NCBI RefSeq assembly: GCF_000715075.1 | Contig: NC_134102.1 | Coordinates: forward strand, 95,683,766 to 95,747,765 | DNA from: Nicotiana tabacum | Lineage: Eukaryota; Streptophyta; Magnoliopsida; Solanales; Solanaceae | Direction of reading: 5' to 3' | Length of the DNA: 64,000 nt | In this document: one piece after another, positions 1 to 11,615 of the stretch | Layout of the letters: each line of letters begins with the position of its first letter | Position numbering within the stretch: position 1 is the stretch's first letter | Notes under the pieces: generated by a model | Seen by the model: the letters and a program-made list of their open reading frames with translations, nothing else | What the model was told of the DNA's origin: nothing | Databases searched by the model: none | Position numbers and translations under genes: made by a program

Positions 1-462
1 GGGTTATCGTACTACAATGAGAACATCCACTGGGAAACACCGTACATGTTAGTATATGGCACTGAAGCTATGATACCAGCAGAGGTTGAGATACCATCTT
101 TAAGGGACATTCAAGAGGCCAAGTTGGACGATGTAAAGTGGATACGAGTCAAACATGAGCAACTCATACTCATCGACGAGAAGAGAATGGATACAGTATG
201 ACATGGTCAGCTATATCAGAACAGGATGGCCAGTGCATTTAACAAAAAAGTGAAGCATCGCCAGTTCACACCGGGGCAGTTGGTACTGAAGAAAATCTTT
301 CTCCACCAAGAGAAAGCCAAGGGAAATTTCGCACCAAATTGGAAAGGTCCTTACGTGGTTCACCGAGTGTTGTCAGGCGGATCCCTAAGCTTGGCAAAAA
401 TTGATGGAATAATCAACACGAAGCCCATCAACTCAGATGTAATCAAGAGATACTATGTTTGA
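1..462 (+). pseudogene. Ty3/gypsy (Tat/Ogre type) integrase C-terminus, broken
   Basis: The reading shows the end of a gypsy polyprotein: a TPYMLVYGTEA block typical of the integrase region just after the catalytic core, then FNKKVKHRQFTPGQLVLKK and a WKGPYVVHRVLSGG block matching the integrase C-terminal domain, ending in KPINSDVIKRYYV and a stop at 460-462. The frame shifts near position 40 and a TGA at 199-201 interrupts it, so it is not functional. The 5' part lies outside the window. The wording of these blocks and the repeat-rich tail that follows fit the Tat/Ogre lineage; lineage assignment is inference from motif memory. Confidence 0.85.
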
Positions 463-489
463 ACACAAATAGAGTTAGGTTTTTATTGT

Positions 490-935
490 AACAGAACTAC
501 GTTCAACCTGATTTCCCACGGGGGGATACATAGGCAACCCATGTAAGGTTCGGTTTCTCTCCCTCCTTTCTTTTGTAATATAAAATCCAAACATCATTTT
601 TGTATGTTGCTCTGGAACTACGCCGACTTGATTTCCTCAGGAAGGAATATGTAGGCAATCCTCATTGGTTTCAGTCGTCTTTTGTAACTGAAATACATCT
701 AGCCTGATTCCATTTGGATACGTAGGCAGTCTGAGTCAAAATCGGCCATTTCATTCTTAATCTCATCATTTTGCATCTAATGTAATTGAACTACGTCTTG
801 ACCTTATTTCATTTGGATACGTCGACCGCCTGAGTCAGGCTCGGTCATCTTCATCATATTTTTATCATCACCCACGAACTACGTTCAGACCTGATTCCGC
901 TTTGGATACCTAGGCTACCTGAAAGGGTTCGGTCA
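490..935 (+). repeat. Degenerate tandem repeat downstream of gypsy pol
   Basis: Five diverged copies of a block of about 50 bp recur roughly every 100 bp, starting near 495, 612, 690, 786 and 875. Each has GAACTACGT, then CCTGATTCC, then GGATACGTAGGCA, then a CCTGAG-like end. Such arrays between pol and the 3' LTR are usual in Tat/Ogre elements. No protein is supported here. Confidence 0.75.
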
Positions 936-1440
936 TAACCTTAGGAAAAACCTTTGTACTACATTAGTTAAAATTAGGGTTCAGTCGCAACGGCAAGCAG
1001 CCACGCTGTCAGAGCATTACGAAGGATAGACATCAACGGTATAGAGTTTTCAAGAAGCGACGCTTGTGTTTGGAAAACCTTTCATAGCATGTCATAATCC
1101 GAAACAACGGTATTTGTCTTAGAACAAAGCTTTTCAAAATTGTTTTCCTAAAACAAGTACGGTAATTTGTTCCACCTACCAAATTTGCTGGCATATAGCC
1201 ATATCAAAGGTCGAGACAAACCAATATTGTGGTCGACACAAACTAACCTCCCCGCTCCCAATAAGAATTTTTCTTTGAGTGCAGGGTCAATAGGAAGCAA
1301 GGAAATATCAGGACCACATTGGGACAAATGACGGATCCGTCACTTTCCGAGGATTATCACCCTTTCTCCTTTACTTAAATTCTTTTGGTACAACTAAATC
1401 TAATCCTTGAATCTTTTACAGGTACCTGAGTTCGACCGCT
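936..1440 (+). other. 3' untranslated region of gypsy element
   Basis: No coding or RNA gene is seen. The stretch continues the non-coding tail between the pol remnant and the LTR of the same element. Confidence 0.4.
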
Positions 1441-1454
1441 GATAGCAAACCGCC

Positions 1455-1695
1455 TGCTCAAACAATTGGAGCATCATGTACAAAACGAACCACTGGTTTC
1501 ACCAATTGAAGCCATGTATATAGAAAACCATATGCTCAATCAATCGGAGCACCTTGTAAAAAATGAGTCGTCGGCTTCACCAATTGAAGTCCTGTATATA
1601 GCAAATCGTCAGATCAAACGATCGGATCGCCGTGTACAAATCAAATGTCAATTTCACCAATCGGAGCCTTGTATATATCAAATTGTCCATTATGC
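1455..1695 (+). repeat. Tandem repeat, about 85-bp unit
   Basis: About three imperfect copies of a unit containing CAATTGGAGC, TGTACAAA and TTCACCAATTGAAGCC followed by TGTATATA. Short reading frames across it arise from the repeat period and are not considered genes. Confidence 0.6.
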
Positions 1696-1946
1696 CAATG
1701 GAACAATCCACACCGCCGCTCAGTCGCAACGGAGGCCAGAATAGACAGTCGTAAACCTCGTCACTGGCGTTCTACCAATCGATGGCCGCAACTTAGCTTC
1801 GCAGTCAAGAGTATCTCTTGGGTATGCTTTTCTTTTCCTTTCCTATCATCTTGAATGTTTTGCTGTTTTGCTCAGGCAGCTTTAGGCATGATTACGATTT
1901 AAGTCAATCGCCCCCAAGCGAAGATTACTTTACATTTTGGTCCAAA

Positions 1947-2080
1947 GCTCTCCCAACAAGCGGAGACGCACTCTTCAAATCGAGCTCTCCCAACAAGCGG
2001 ACACATTTCTTAGTGCAAAGCTCTCCCAACAAGCAGAGGTTCACTATACAAGTCATGCTCTCCCAACAAGCGGAGACTCT
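1947..2080 (+). repeat. Tandem repeat, about 37-bp unit, four copies
   Basis: The core GCTCTCCCAACAAGCGGAGA starts near 1948, 1983, 2022 and 2058 with unrelated sequence between copies. It belongs to the non-coding tail of the gypsy element, upstream of its LTR. Confidence 0.8.
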
Positions 2081-2771
2081 TTTCAATGCTCTAATAACTG
2101 CGAAACGATACACAGCCCGGCTAACAAATCGAGTCAAGTTCAAGTATCCCATCATCCCGATCCCAAAAAACGACTCGCTGGCAGCCATGCATCATCATTC
2201 CTGCATCATTTACATCACATCATAATATATTCTGCATTGAAATATATGGGTATATGTGTATTTCAATTTTTTGAAGGAACAACTATCGCAACGTGGAACT
2301 CTTTCTAAGAAACAAACCAAACTACAACACTATGAGGGACAACAAACTCATTAGCAGGCCAAGGATCCAAGTTCAGGCACAAAAGGACAAGTGGAACTCC
2401 TAATCTTCAAATCCTTCAAGTCAAGCCACAAAATTCAAGCTATCGCGAGTACTCAATCCTCCGTCTCATCGTATCGTCATAATACGATATTGGGGCAGTT
2501 CCTGCGAGATCGCTCTATCAAAATCCTCACTCCACAACTACATAAGGCCTGATCTTCGTTAAGCCCGAGGTATGTAAGCAATTCAAAGCTAGAATTCAGC
2601 CCCAACTTCCCAAAATTCTTTCTGAAATCTTCCTTAACTCTCACTCAATCCTGCAGCTCATAATCTTCGTGTCATTCCTGCAATGTATGCCTAATGTCGG
2701 GACAAAATTGGCGTTGGTTCAATTTCTTTGCCCAAAAACTCTTTTATCGTCTCAGGTCAAGGAGGGGCAGT
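2081..2771 (+). other. Non-coding tail and polypurine tract before the LTR
   Basis: No gene is seen. It ends in a purine-rich stretch, AAGGAGGGGCAG at about 2759-2770, directly before a TG-starting LTR, which is the expected place for the plus-strand primer (PPT). Confidence 0.5.
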
Positions 2772-5700
2772 TGTTGACGACCAATTTTGACCCTCTTTTA
2801 AATTAATTTACTTATACTTAATAATTTGGAATAAATATTTTGAAAGTAATTTTCAATCAATAAATACCTATTTTTACAAATTAATTAAGTATTGGTTTTG
2901 AAATTAATCACCCAGCATTAGTGTTATATAATTATAAAAGTATTTATTATTTTAAAATAAATTTTATATGCCATAAAGATTTTATAATTAATTTTTAATT
3001 AAAATTTGGATTAATTAGATTACTATAATTCAAAATTAGTGTTGTAATTTAGAAAACAAAGTGTTTTATAAATAAATAATTGCAATAGTAAGTAGTGTAT
3101 TTGGTAATTATAATTTTACTACATTATATTGGAAATCATTTAAGTTTAAATAAATTAATTTTAAAAGGGTTAAAAACTAAAAGGCTACAATTGTAAGGCT
3201 TTAATTAAATACAAAGTGGTTATTCATTAAATCAATTTCAGCCCAAATACCCAAGCCCAAGCCAAATCTAACCCAGATCCAATTCCTTTCTTTCCACCAT
3301 GGCAATTCCCGTCTCTTCTTCTTGTCCATTGAAATTGTGCCACGTTACCCGTCACTATCACTCATAAAAGAAGCACAATCCATCAGGGTCGTCCATCCTA
3401 CAGATCAACGGCCCTCATTTTGTCTCCGCTTTTCCTTTAATTTTAAATGCCCCATCAGATTTAATCTCAGTCGTTGAAACTAGGAGATCCAACATCCTTC
3501 GCATTTTCACTTAAAAATCTTTTAATCTATGAATTACCAGGGTCGTTGATCTAAATAATCAACGGACCATATCCTGTATCCCAACTTTAACCTCAGAGAC
3601 CAACCCCAATACCCAAACCCTAAAAATCATTTCCACCCTGCCCAGACGCCCTTCTTTCCTCTTTCTCTCTCGCAACCTCACAACCCAAAACAATCAAAAG
3701 ACCTTGCACAAATTCGTGCAAGGTCGTGAATTTGTCCAAAGATTCATCCTCCCTGTCTCCCATATTTGTGATTCTAGCTGAATCTTTCCTCTTTCATCGA
3801 TCAAAGTTTGAAATCACCCAAATCAGTACCCTAGCCCAAAAGATGAAACCTCAAATCGCCATTGATCTTTCAAATCCATGGCATGCATGGTTATCCGTTT
3901 TGCTCTTGTACTTCAGATCTCATTGCTCTTTATGTTTTCACCATTTGATTTCAAAAGCCCTAATCGAAGAGTCATAGACCAAAATGTGAAACTTCAACTA
4001 GTCTGACTTTTTCCTTCGTTATTTCAAATCAAAGCAAGCATAAAGTCACTAGCTAGCTTCATCATTGATATTCGATATCCAGAGGTCAAATGCAAAGACC
4101 TCTAGGTATTAGGGTTCTGACTGATAGTTTCTCATTCTTCAACGGTTAGTCTCTCACTTTCCCCTTCTTAGGTAAAATCGCTACTGATTTCCTTCTGTTT
4201 CTCTAAGATTTTCACATGATTATGCTTGCATCACCATTTCTTCATCACTCTCCACTATCGATTTGAATCTGGAACCCTAATGCTTCACAAACACTATAAA
4301 TAGGGGCTTTTAATGTTCTCACCTAACATACCTAACACACATAAATTAAACAACAAAGACACCACAAAATCACTTAACAAATATCAATTTTTAGTCTTGG
4401 ATAGTAAAATCAAGCTAGTGTTCTAACTAGCTTCTTATTTCTTCTGATTTTGAGTCTTACACAGGTCGGGGTGAGTTCTTGATTATATACGGCTAGGAAA
4501 GAGTCTTTTGTTTGGTTTGCTGCTCAAGAGGAGGCCAGTACACCTCCGTCCTTTCTCTTTTAATTGCTTCATTTGAAAATCATGAATGTGCTACTGCTTT
4601 CCTGTTAATTGCTTCGTTTAAAAAATATTTGTTATCAGTCTATAATTGTTTATTTTGGTTCACCATGACTTGTTGATGATCTGTGATGAGTTGTTGTATT
4701 TATTTAATATTGATTGAGTAGTTGTGTGACCTTAATGACTTCAATCTCTGTATTGAATAGCCTATGTGATTAAACTGCTTAACATACCTTAATGATTTCT
4801 CATATCTACCTAGCTTCATACTTTCCTCTAATGTTTTGTTATAAACTTCATGCTTATCATGTTGTATTCTTTTGAGTTTTGTTATTCTATACTTAGGGTT
4901 TCTGTTATAGTCTTCATGCTTATCATGCCATATTCTCTTGAGTTATGTTATTCTATACTTGGGATGTTATTAGTTGATTCTAGCTAGAACATACATGAAA
5001 GTACATAGTGTAACCCTGTTGAGGCTTGTGAAGTCTGAGTATTCAAAATGCTTTCATTTCTTTACATAAATGCTTGTTAATCTGTATGTATTCTTTGAGT
5101 CCTCACTATGAGTGCTTTACATCCATGTCCAACTGTTAGTTGTAAACAGTCCTACTATGATCAATTTTATGTGAACATCAGTGATATTTTGTTATGATCA
5201 GATTATATTGTAGTTATGTCTACTGTAGTTGAATACTGACTATTTCTGTAACTCGAATATAAATCCACCATGCCTAGCTATTAACCTTAGTCTGAACAGA
5301 TGAGTTAAGCATGTCTAGTATGGTGCTTCCCCATGTTCTTAAACCTTAATGATACTGATAATCTGATTATGTAATGTTTTAGACTCATCCTAGCTTGTGA
5401 GGTCATAACTTTGATTGAAGTCTCTATATGTGTGTAAGTTTGGCATGAATCTTTGTTTATCCTTCATGACTTTATACTTTTGAACATTGTTTTGAAACTG
5501 TACTCAGTCCTCTCTTTCCACTGTTAATCTGAATTGAATCTGGTATTGGAGAAACCTTTTGTTGTTAGTGATTGAGTACAATAACTTGCCTATACCAGTG
5601 TCTGAATCTTTACTGAGGATTTCAAAGGATTCAAGTAGTGTTATTAACTTATGCGTATGCTCATGATAATATATGGTGTTGAACTAATCTATGATCAATC

Positions 5701-7467
5701 CCTTAGGATAATAGCATTTGTTGTTGCTGCTCTAAACTATGCTTTTTCTGTCTGTGAGTTATATGACTCCAGTTGTTTGGTTCCTTAGCAACAATATTAC
5801 AAGTATTCATGTCCCCATAAGTGCTTAGAAACTTGACTTTTAAACATTTTCAATATGTGTTTCACTTAATACTAGAAGTATAGTCATGAAGAACAAACTG
5901 TTTCTATGTGTTTCCAATGTTATTCTATTTAGAAAAAGTATGTTAATGTGGTAGGGAATATCATAGTAGTTGTATTGAATTGAAAGAGCCTCATTGGCAT
6001 TCAAGCCTATAGGGAAGAATGAGTTATTAGAGGTTAGGTGTATTTGGGAGTAGATTTTAACTCTAGGTTGGGTTGCTCTCCCAGGCACAAGCATTGGCCT
6101 GGGCCTTGAGACCCTTGGGAACTTTGAAGTGTCGGGGGATTCAAAGGAAGCATCGACCTTTAGTAGAATTCTCTCCTTAGCCCTTGGTTCACACAGTTGT
6201 TATTCTCTTTGAGTTTGGTATTTTATGACAATGAAAGGTGTTCAATGTGGATCATTTACTATACACAACCTTCACAATAGTATGACTTTCTTAGTATTTA
6301 AATTTTGTGAGTGATCTTCTCCTTTATTCTTTGTTTGCAAATTTTATATTTGGGCATGTATATAGTACTGTTTTTCTAATGACCTTCTCTATTTTTTTTT
6401 TGAACGTGTACAATGATTTGGTCCTGCTGAGTTCTTTAAGAATTTAGGCCCAAGTCCGACCATGCTATGTCTCAGAAGGTTCAGAGTCAGTTGTCGCCCG
6501 TCCCTATTATTGTTGGGCCTGGCACTTTGAGGCCCAAACACCAGAGTCATTTTTTTTCCTTCGCTCCTTTATTTACTACTTTTGTTATTTTACAATTGAA
6601 CTATGTCATTATTCTTCACTGTATTTTTTTTTGTTTTATCTCACATGTATATGACAAGCATATATTGGATTGAATGCTTTACTTTATCTTTTATTTCGTA
6701 TAAAAGTTACTTAGGCAAGCCTTAAAGAACCTAGGATTAAAAGAGGCATTAGTTAGTAATTAATTCTACTTCCGCTAGTCATGAACTGTTATTAATTTAT
6801 TATGTTTTGCTAACTTTTTTCTCAAATATTTTGATTCCCAAAGGCATAACAAAGATGGCAGTACCTCTTTCAAAAGGAAAAATCAGAACTAAATCACGAG
6901 TTTAACTTTTCTAAAAGGGAATCGACTCCTCTCTAAAATCAAAGTGATGATGCCCCAAAAAATAAAGACTTTCGAACAGTTTTCTTCAATCCTATTATTT
7001 AAAACCAAGGTATATCTTAGGAATATTTTCATAACATTTTCACCGCATTAGAGTAATATGAAATTCCATATTTTACGAAAGAAAGTGCTTTAACTTATCT
7101 TTTCTTTTACACATTTTTCATACAAACATCCTATCTTTCAAAGCTCTTTTCAAGCTTATATACACTAACACTATTTTCCTAAGGCTTTTCTTTAAATCCA
7201 TCCTCTTTAAACTACACTCCTTCTTTATAGGTATTATTCCCTAATATATGGTAAGCTACACTCTTTTAAACACTAGTTAAGCATAGTACAAACAGTTAGT
7301 CCTAAATCTAGTGTAAGTCTGTGGAGCTACCTCAGGTAGATTTTAAGGGGTGCCTAACACCTTTCTCTTAGAAGAACAAGAACCCTAACCCATAATCTCA
7401 CCCATTAGCAGACTAATAAAGTATGATATTTAGTAATTAAATAGGTACCCTACCTTTAAATATTAGG
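2772..7467 (+). mobile_element. Long LTR of Tat/Ogre-type gypsy element
   Basis: The LTR starts TGTTGACGACC directly after the polypurine tract. It holds a long AT-rich U3, a TATA box at 4295 and, near its end (about 7346-7400), a GGTGCCTAACACC block that I recognise from the ends of LTRs of this type. The exact right end is uncertain: a PBS-like GCAGTGACTC at 7466 resembles the primer site of such elements in degraded form. The length, about 4.7 kb, is in the range of Ogre LTRs. It carries no credible gene; the short frames in it, for example at 3726-3977, 5840-6094 and 6467-6673, are taken as chance. Confidence 0.6.
4295..4303 (+). promoter_or_regulatory. TATA box of LTR promoter
   Basis: TATAAATAG followed by a GGGG run, in the middle of the long LTR. 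Transcription of the element would begin about 30 bp downstream (inference). Confidence 0.6.
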
Positions 7468-7541
7468 CAGTGACTCTCTTTCATCAACAACAGAGAAACT
7501 AAAAGCTGAATCTTGTTTTGACTAGTGCAAAATAGGATGTA

Positions 7542-8480
7542 ACATTGATTGCTTTGCATGGTCGCATGCGGATATGACAGGTATCCCGCCAGAGGTAGTC
7601 GTGCACAAGCTAAGTCTGGACCCAAGCATCCCGCCGGTAAGGCAAAAGAAGCATCGGATTTTCGAGGTCAGAAACAGGTTTGTCAAAGAAGAAGTAACTC
7701 GATTACTCAATATTTGTTCAATCCGGGAGGTAAAGCATCTCGACTGGGTAGCTAACGTAGCAGTGGTTCCAAAAAAGAATAATAGATTTCGTATATGTGT
7801 AGATTATAAGGATCTGAATAAGGCGTGCCAAAAAGACTCGTTCTCATTGCCAAACATTGATCAAATGATTGATGCAATGGCGCTGGACACGATTTGATGC
7901 GTTTTCTCGATACCTATTCCAGGTACAATCATATTAAGATGAACCCGGAGGATCAAGAAAAAACTTCGTTCGTAAAGAACTTTGTAACATATTGCTATAA
8001 TGTGATGCCTTTCAGGCTTAAGAACACCTGAGCCATATATCAAAGGCTCGTAAATAAAATGTTTGAAATGAAAATAGGGAAAATAATGGAAGTTTACATA
8101 GATGATATGATGGTTAATCTTTGAACGTAGGTGACCATCTGAAATACCTCCAGGAAACCTTTGACATCCTGTAGAAGCACAACATGAAGCTTAACCCCGA
8201 AAAGTATGCGTTCAGAGTCAGCTCCAGTAAACTTTTGTGTTTCCTGGTCTCACAAAGGGGGGTCGAAGTCAATCCCGACAAGATTAAATCCATCGAGGAC
8301 ATTTCAGACCAACTCATAAACGTGAAAGAAATCCATAGACTAACCGGAAGATTGGCCGCTCTAAGCAAGTTCATTTCTTGGTCTTCGGAAAAATGCCATC
8401 ACTTCTTCTCACTTCTAAAGAAGAAGAACATCTTCGAGTGGACTCCAGAATGCCAACAGGCTCTAAAAGACCTGAAATGA
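7542..8480 (+). pseudogene. Gypsy (Tat type) reverse transcriptase, frameshifted
   Basis: The reading begins CFAWSHADMTGIPPEVVVHKL, the usual entry to the Tat reverse transcriptase. It is followed by PPVRQKKH, RFRICVDYKDLNKACQKDSF with its PNID block, and the catalytic box YIDD encoded at 8095-8106. A thumb region with KLNPEKYAF and the RNase H connection follow to 8480. The frame breaks at about 7897 and 8123 and elsewhere, so several pieces are needed to cover the domain. Nothing of gag or protease lies upstream: the left side joins the previous LTR between 7467 and 7542, so this copy is 5'-truncated. Confidence 0.9.
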
Positions 8481-8499
8481 TATCTTTCAAGCCCTCCGT

Positions 8500-9260
8500 T
8501 ACTTTCAAAATTAGAGGAAGGCGAACACTTGCTAATATACTTAGCGGTCTCGGAGGTAGCGGTAAGTGTCGTTCTAGTCCGAAAGATGAAGGTATGCAAT
8601 ATCCTATTTATTACGTTAACAAAAATATTCAGGAGAGGAAACTCGTTATCCGCAACTCAAAAAATTGGCTTGAGCTCTCGTAGTCGTCGCTCGAAAGCTT
8701 AGGCCTAATTTTCAATGCCACCCGATAGTCGCGGTGACAACCTTTCCCCTGCGAAATGTCCTTCACAAACCTGGGTTGTTAGGTCGAATGGCCAAATAGG
8801 TAGTCAAATTAGTGAATTCGATATCGAATATAAACCTAGGACTGCGATCAAATCACAAGTTTTGGCGGACTTCGTGGCTAATTTCAGTCTCGGGTTGCTG
8901 CCTTTGACCACAAAGGAAAGGGTGATGGTGTCGGAAGCGACATCAAAAGTTTGGACCTTGTTCACGGACGGAGCTTCTAACGTGAAAGGGTCTGGGCTCG
9001 GAGTGGTCTTAGTGACGCCTTCGGGAGAAGTCCTGAGGCATGCCAGAAAAATTGTTCCCTTGGCTACCAATGAAGCCGAGTATAATGCTTTGATTGCAGG
9101 ACTTGAACTGGCCCGGGGACTAGATTCCGAGGTCATTGAAATCAAATGTGATTCCCAACTAGTGATAAATCAAGTATATGGAATCTTCAACACCAAGGAA
9201 GAATGCATGCACCAATATATGGTGAAAGTTCAAACTCTACTCCCACGATTCAGGGAATGA
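8500..9260 (+). pseudogene. Gypsy RNase H domain
   Basis: Most of one frame (8715-9260) is open. It shows the RNase H acidic residues in order: TLFTDGASN (first Asp), EAEYNALIAGLE (Glu) and IKCDSQLVINQV (Asp), the arrangement of the additional RNase H domain of plant Tat elements. The upstream part at 8500-8714 has the connection domain in broken frames, with ending YYVNKNIQERK. The frame ends at 9258-9260, short of the integrase. It acts with the RT domain in cDNA synthesis in intact relatives; here it is a relic. Confidence 0.85.
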
Positions 9261-9299
9261 TCAATTACTCACATCCCAAGAGAACAAAATGCAAAAGCA

Positions 9300-10575
9300 A
9301 ATACATTGGCCAATCTAGGCTCGTCCATAGAAATGAAGGGATTAGATTCCGGTACAGTCGTATAGCTTATGCACTCAGCACTAGATGTGTATGGTTATTA
9401 TGAAGTAAATGCAACCAACCTGATCTGGGACTGGAGGAACGAGATCATAGACTACCTTGAGCACGGCAAGCTGCCCGAAGACCCGAAGGCATCCCGGGCA
9501 CTTCGCACCAAAGCATCTCGCTACAGCTTCTAGGGAGGACAGTTGTATAGAAGGTCATTCCAAGTCCCATTAGCCCAATGCATAGGAGCCTCCGAGGATA
9601 ATTATGTCATGAGAGAGGTTCACGAAGGAATTTGTGGAAATCATTCAGGTGCAGATTCGTTGGTGTTAAATTTAGTTAGGGCAGGATATTACTAGCCCCG
9701 TATGGAACAAGACGCTAAAGTGTTCATTCATAAATGCGACAAGTGTCAATGCCATACACCGTTACTGCACTAACCAGCAGAACTGCTACATTCGGTATTA
9801 TCCCCATGGTCATTCATGAAGTGTGGGATGGATATAGTCGGGTCGCTACCACTAGTTCCCGGGAAGGTAAGATTTATTTTAATTTTAACTTATTATTTTA
9901 CAAAGTGCGAAGTGATTGATTTCCTATGGGAGAACATAATTTGTTGGTTCGGAATACCGAAGGAAATTGCCAGCGACAACGGGCCATAATTCGTAGGCTC
10001 AAAGGTCACAAAATTCCTTGAATACTTGAAAATCAAAAGAATCACAACTTCACCATACCATCTGAGCGCAAATGGGCAAGTGGAATCAACAAACAAGGTG
10101 ATTATTTAGAACTTCAAAAACGAGATTGGAGGCAGCCAAAGGCAAGTGGCCCAAAGAGTTACCGGGAGTGTTGTGGGCATACTGGTCGAAAAACAATTCA
10201 AGCATGGGAGAGACACATTTTTATCTCGTATATTGAGCAGAAGTTTTGATCCGGGTGTAAGTAGGGGAATCGACCTTGCGATATTTCCAGGCGAACAAAG
10301 AAACAAACAACGAAGCATTGTTATTCAAATTGGAGCTGCTTGACGAACATAGGGACTTGGAGCACATAAGGATGGTAGCCCAGAAACAAAGAATGGAAAG
10401 GTATTATAATCGAAGGGCCAATCTATGCGATTTCAAAGTGGGAGACTTGGTTTTAGGAAAAGTGACTCAAAACACTAGGGAACTCAACACATGAAAGCTA
10501 GGTTCGACATAGGAAGGCCCTTACCGGAGCAACTGGAACGTGACTCACCTCAAAAGGTATTATTGATGATGAGCA
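9300..10575 (+). pseudogene. Gypsy integrase, degraded
   Basis: Pieces in several frames give the zinc-binding HHCC region (HEGICGNHSG, then CDKCQ), the first catalytic Asp in KCGMDIVG, the second in IASDNGP and the Glu in GQVESTNK. Stops interrupt at TAG 9694-9696 and directly after SDNGP. The C-terminal domain is recognisable at 10276-10494 (RMERYYNRRANLCDFKVGDLVL). The order after RNase H agrees with Ty3/gypsy layout. Confidence 0.85.
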
Positions 10576-10757
10576 CCGGTTATACTGAAAGTATGTGTTG
10601 CACTCTTTTTATCTTCGTTCTGTTTTTGTCCTAATTGAGTTTTTCTGGTAAGGTTTTAAACGAGACAGCAACGGAAAGCATACTATGAAGGAAACGCCAT
10701 CAGCGAAAATAACACCTTTAAACGACAAGTCATCCAAATGACAAACCATTGCGAGAT

Positions 10758-10948
10758 GCTTAAATAGTCTCTGGCTCGGTGGAAAATTACTAATGGGAAG
10801 CAAAACTTACCACTGGACCAAAGGTTATTCAACCATTTACAAGTATTTTCCCTACAAGCCACTGTGGGGTGGTTAGATAATCTTTGGCTTGATAGCAAAG
10901 TTCCTAACGGGAAACGAAGTTTGCTATCAAACCAAAGATTATCCAACC
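10758..10948. repeat. Two tandem hairpin-forming repeats
   Basis: The second unit has arms 10871-10899 and 10920-10948 that pair at 27 of 29 positions around a 20-nt loop. The first unit, starting 113 bp upstream, has arms near 10758-10781 and 10811-10834 pairing at about 16 of 24. Loops share a CTAAYGGGAA core, so the two units are duplicates. They lie between pol and the presumed LTR. Confidence 0.8.
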
Positions 10949-11615
10949 ATTCACTAGTGGAATCCTCAAAGGACCAAGATTTCCAGTGTTCCGATTCGCA
11001 TCCTTCGCATTCGAAAACTAGGGGGAATGATATGATACATCTCATATGGCAACCTGATTGCCACAGAAACCGAGACTATGAAATCCAGGAACAGAAATGT
11101 CTCATCAGGACCAAGGACTGCACAGCCAGCCCTTTAGAAACAAGTTATACAAATTAGCCACATGTTATGGTCATTGTCTCTTCTTTCAGCAAAACTAATG
11201 CTTATGTACTTTTGAAGATATAACGAATAAAATAAAGTTCTTTTATTTTAATCTTGTTTCATGTCCAAACGATGAATTGATTTTATCATTTGAAAGTTAA
11301 TCAAGTAATTCAAATGCTAGTGTTGGAATGAACATGAGACGTCCTCTTCAAGAACACCATAAACATAAGAGGACCCTGTCTTATGAAACTCTCACAGTAA
11401 AGGGTTGGTTACGAAAGAGATTATGCCCGGAAACCAAATGCTACTGGGGAAAAATGCACCCGAAGTCTTGCATAATTCGATGCAAACAAGTAAACTTTGC
11501 GCAATGCTAAAACAAAAATCACTTTCATTTATCAAACGTGCCAAACAACACAAGTACAAAAATACAAAAAGAAAACAACAAAGGAAGAGAAAACTAAGAG
11601 CTAAACTACATCGCC

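Noticed and set aside
1818..2308. Overlapping plus-strand frames of 123-135 codons
   Set aside because: They cross the 37-bp tandem repeat in several frames with a matching minus-strand frame; no family is recognised.
10683..11045. Minus-strand frame of 120 codons
   Set aside because: It runs through both hairpin units and owes its length to their complementarity; no credible protein.
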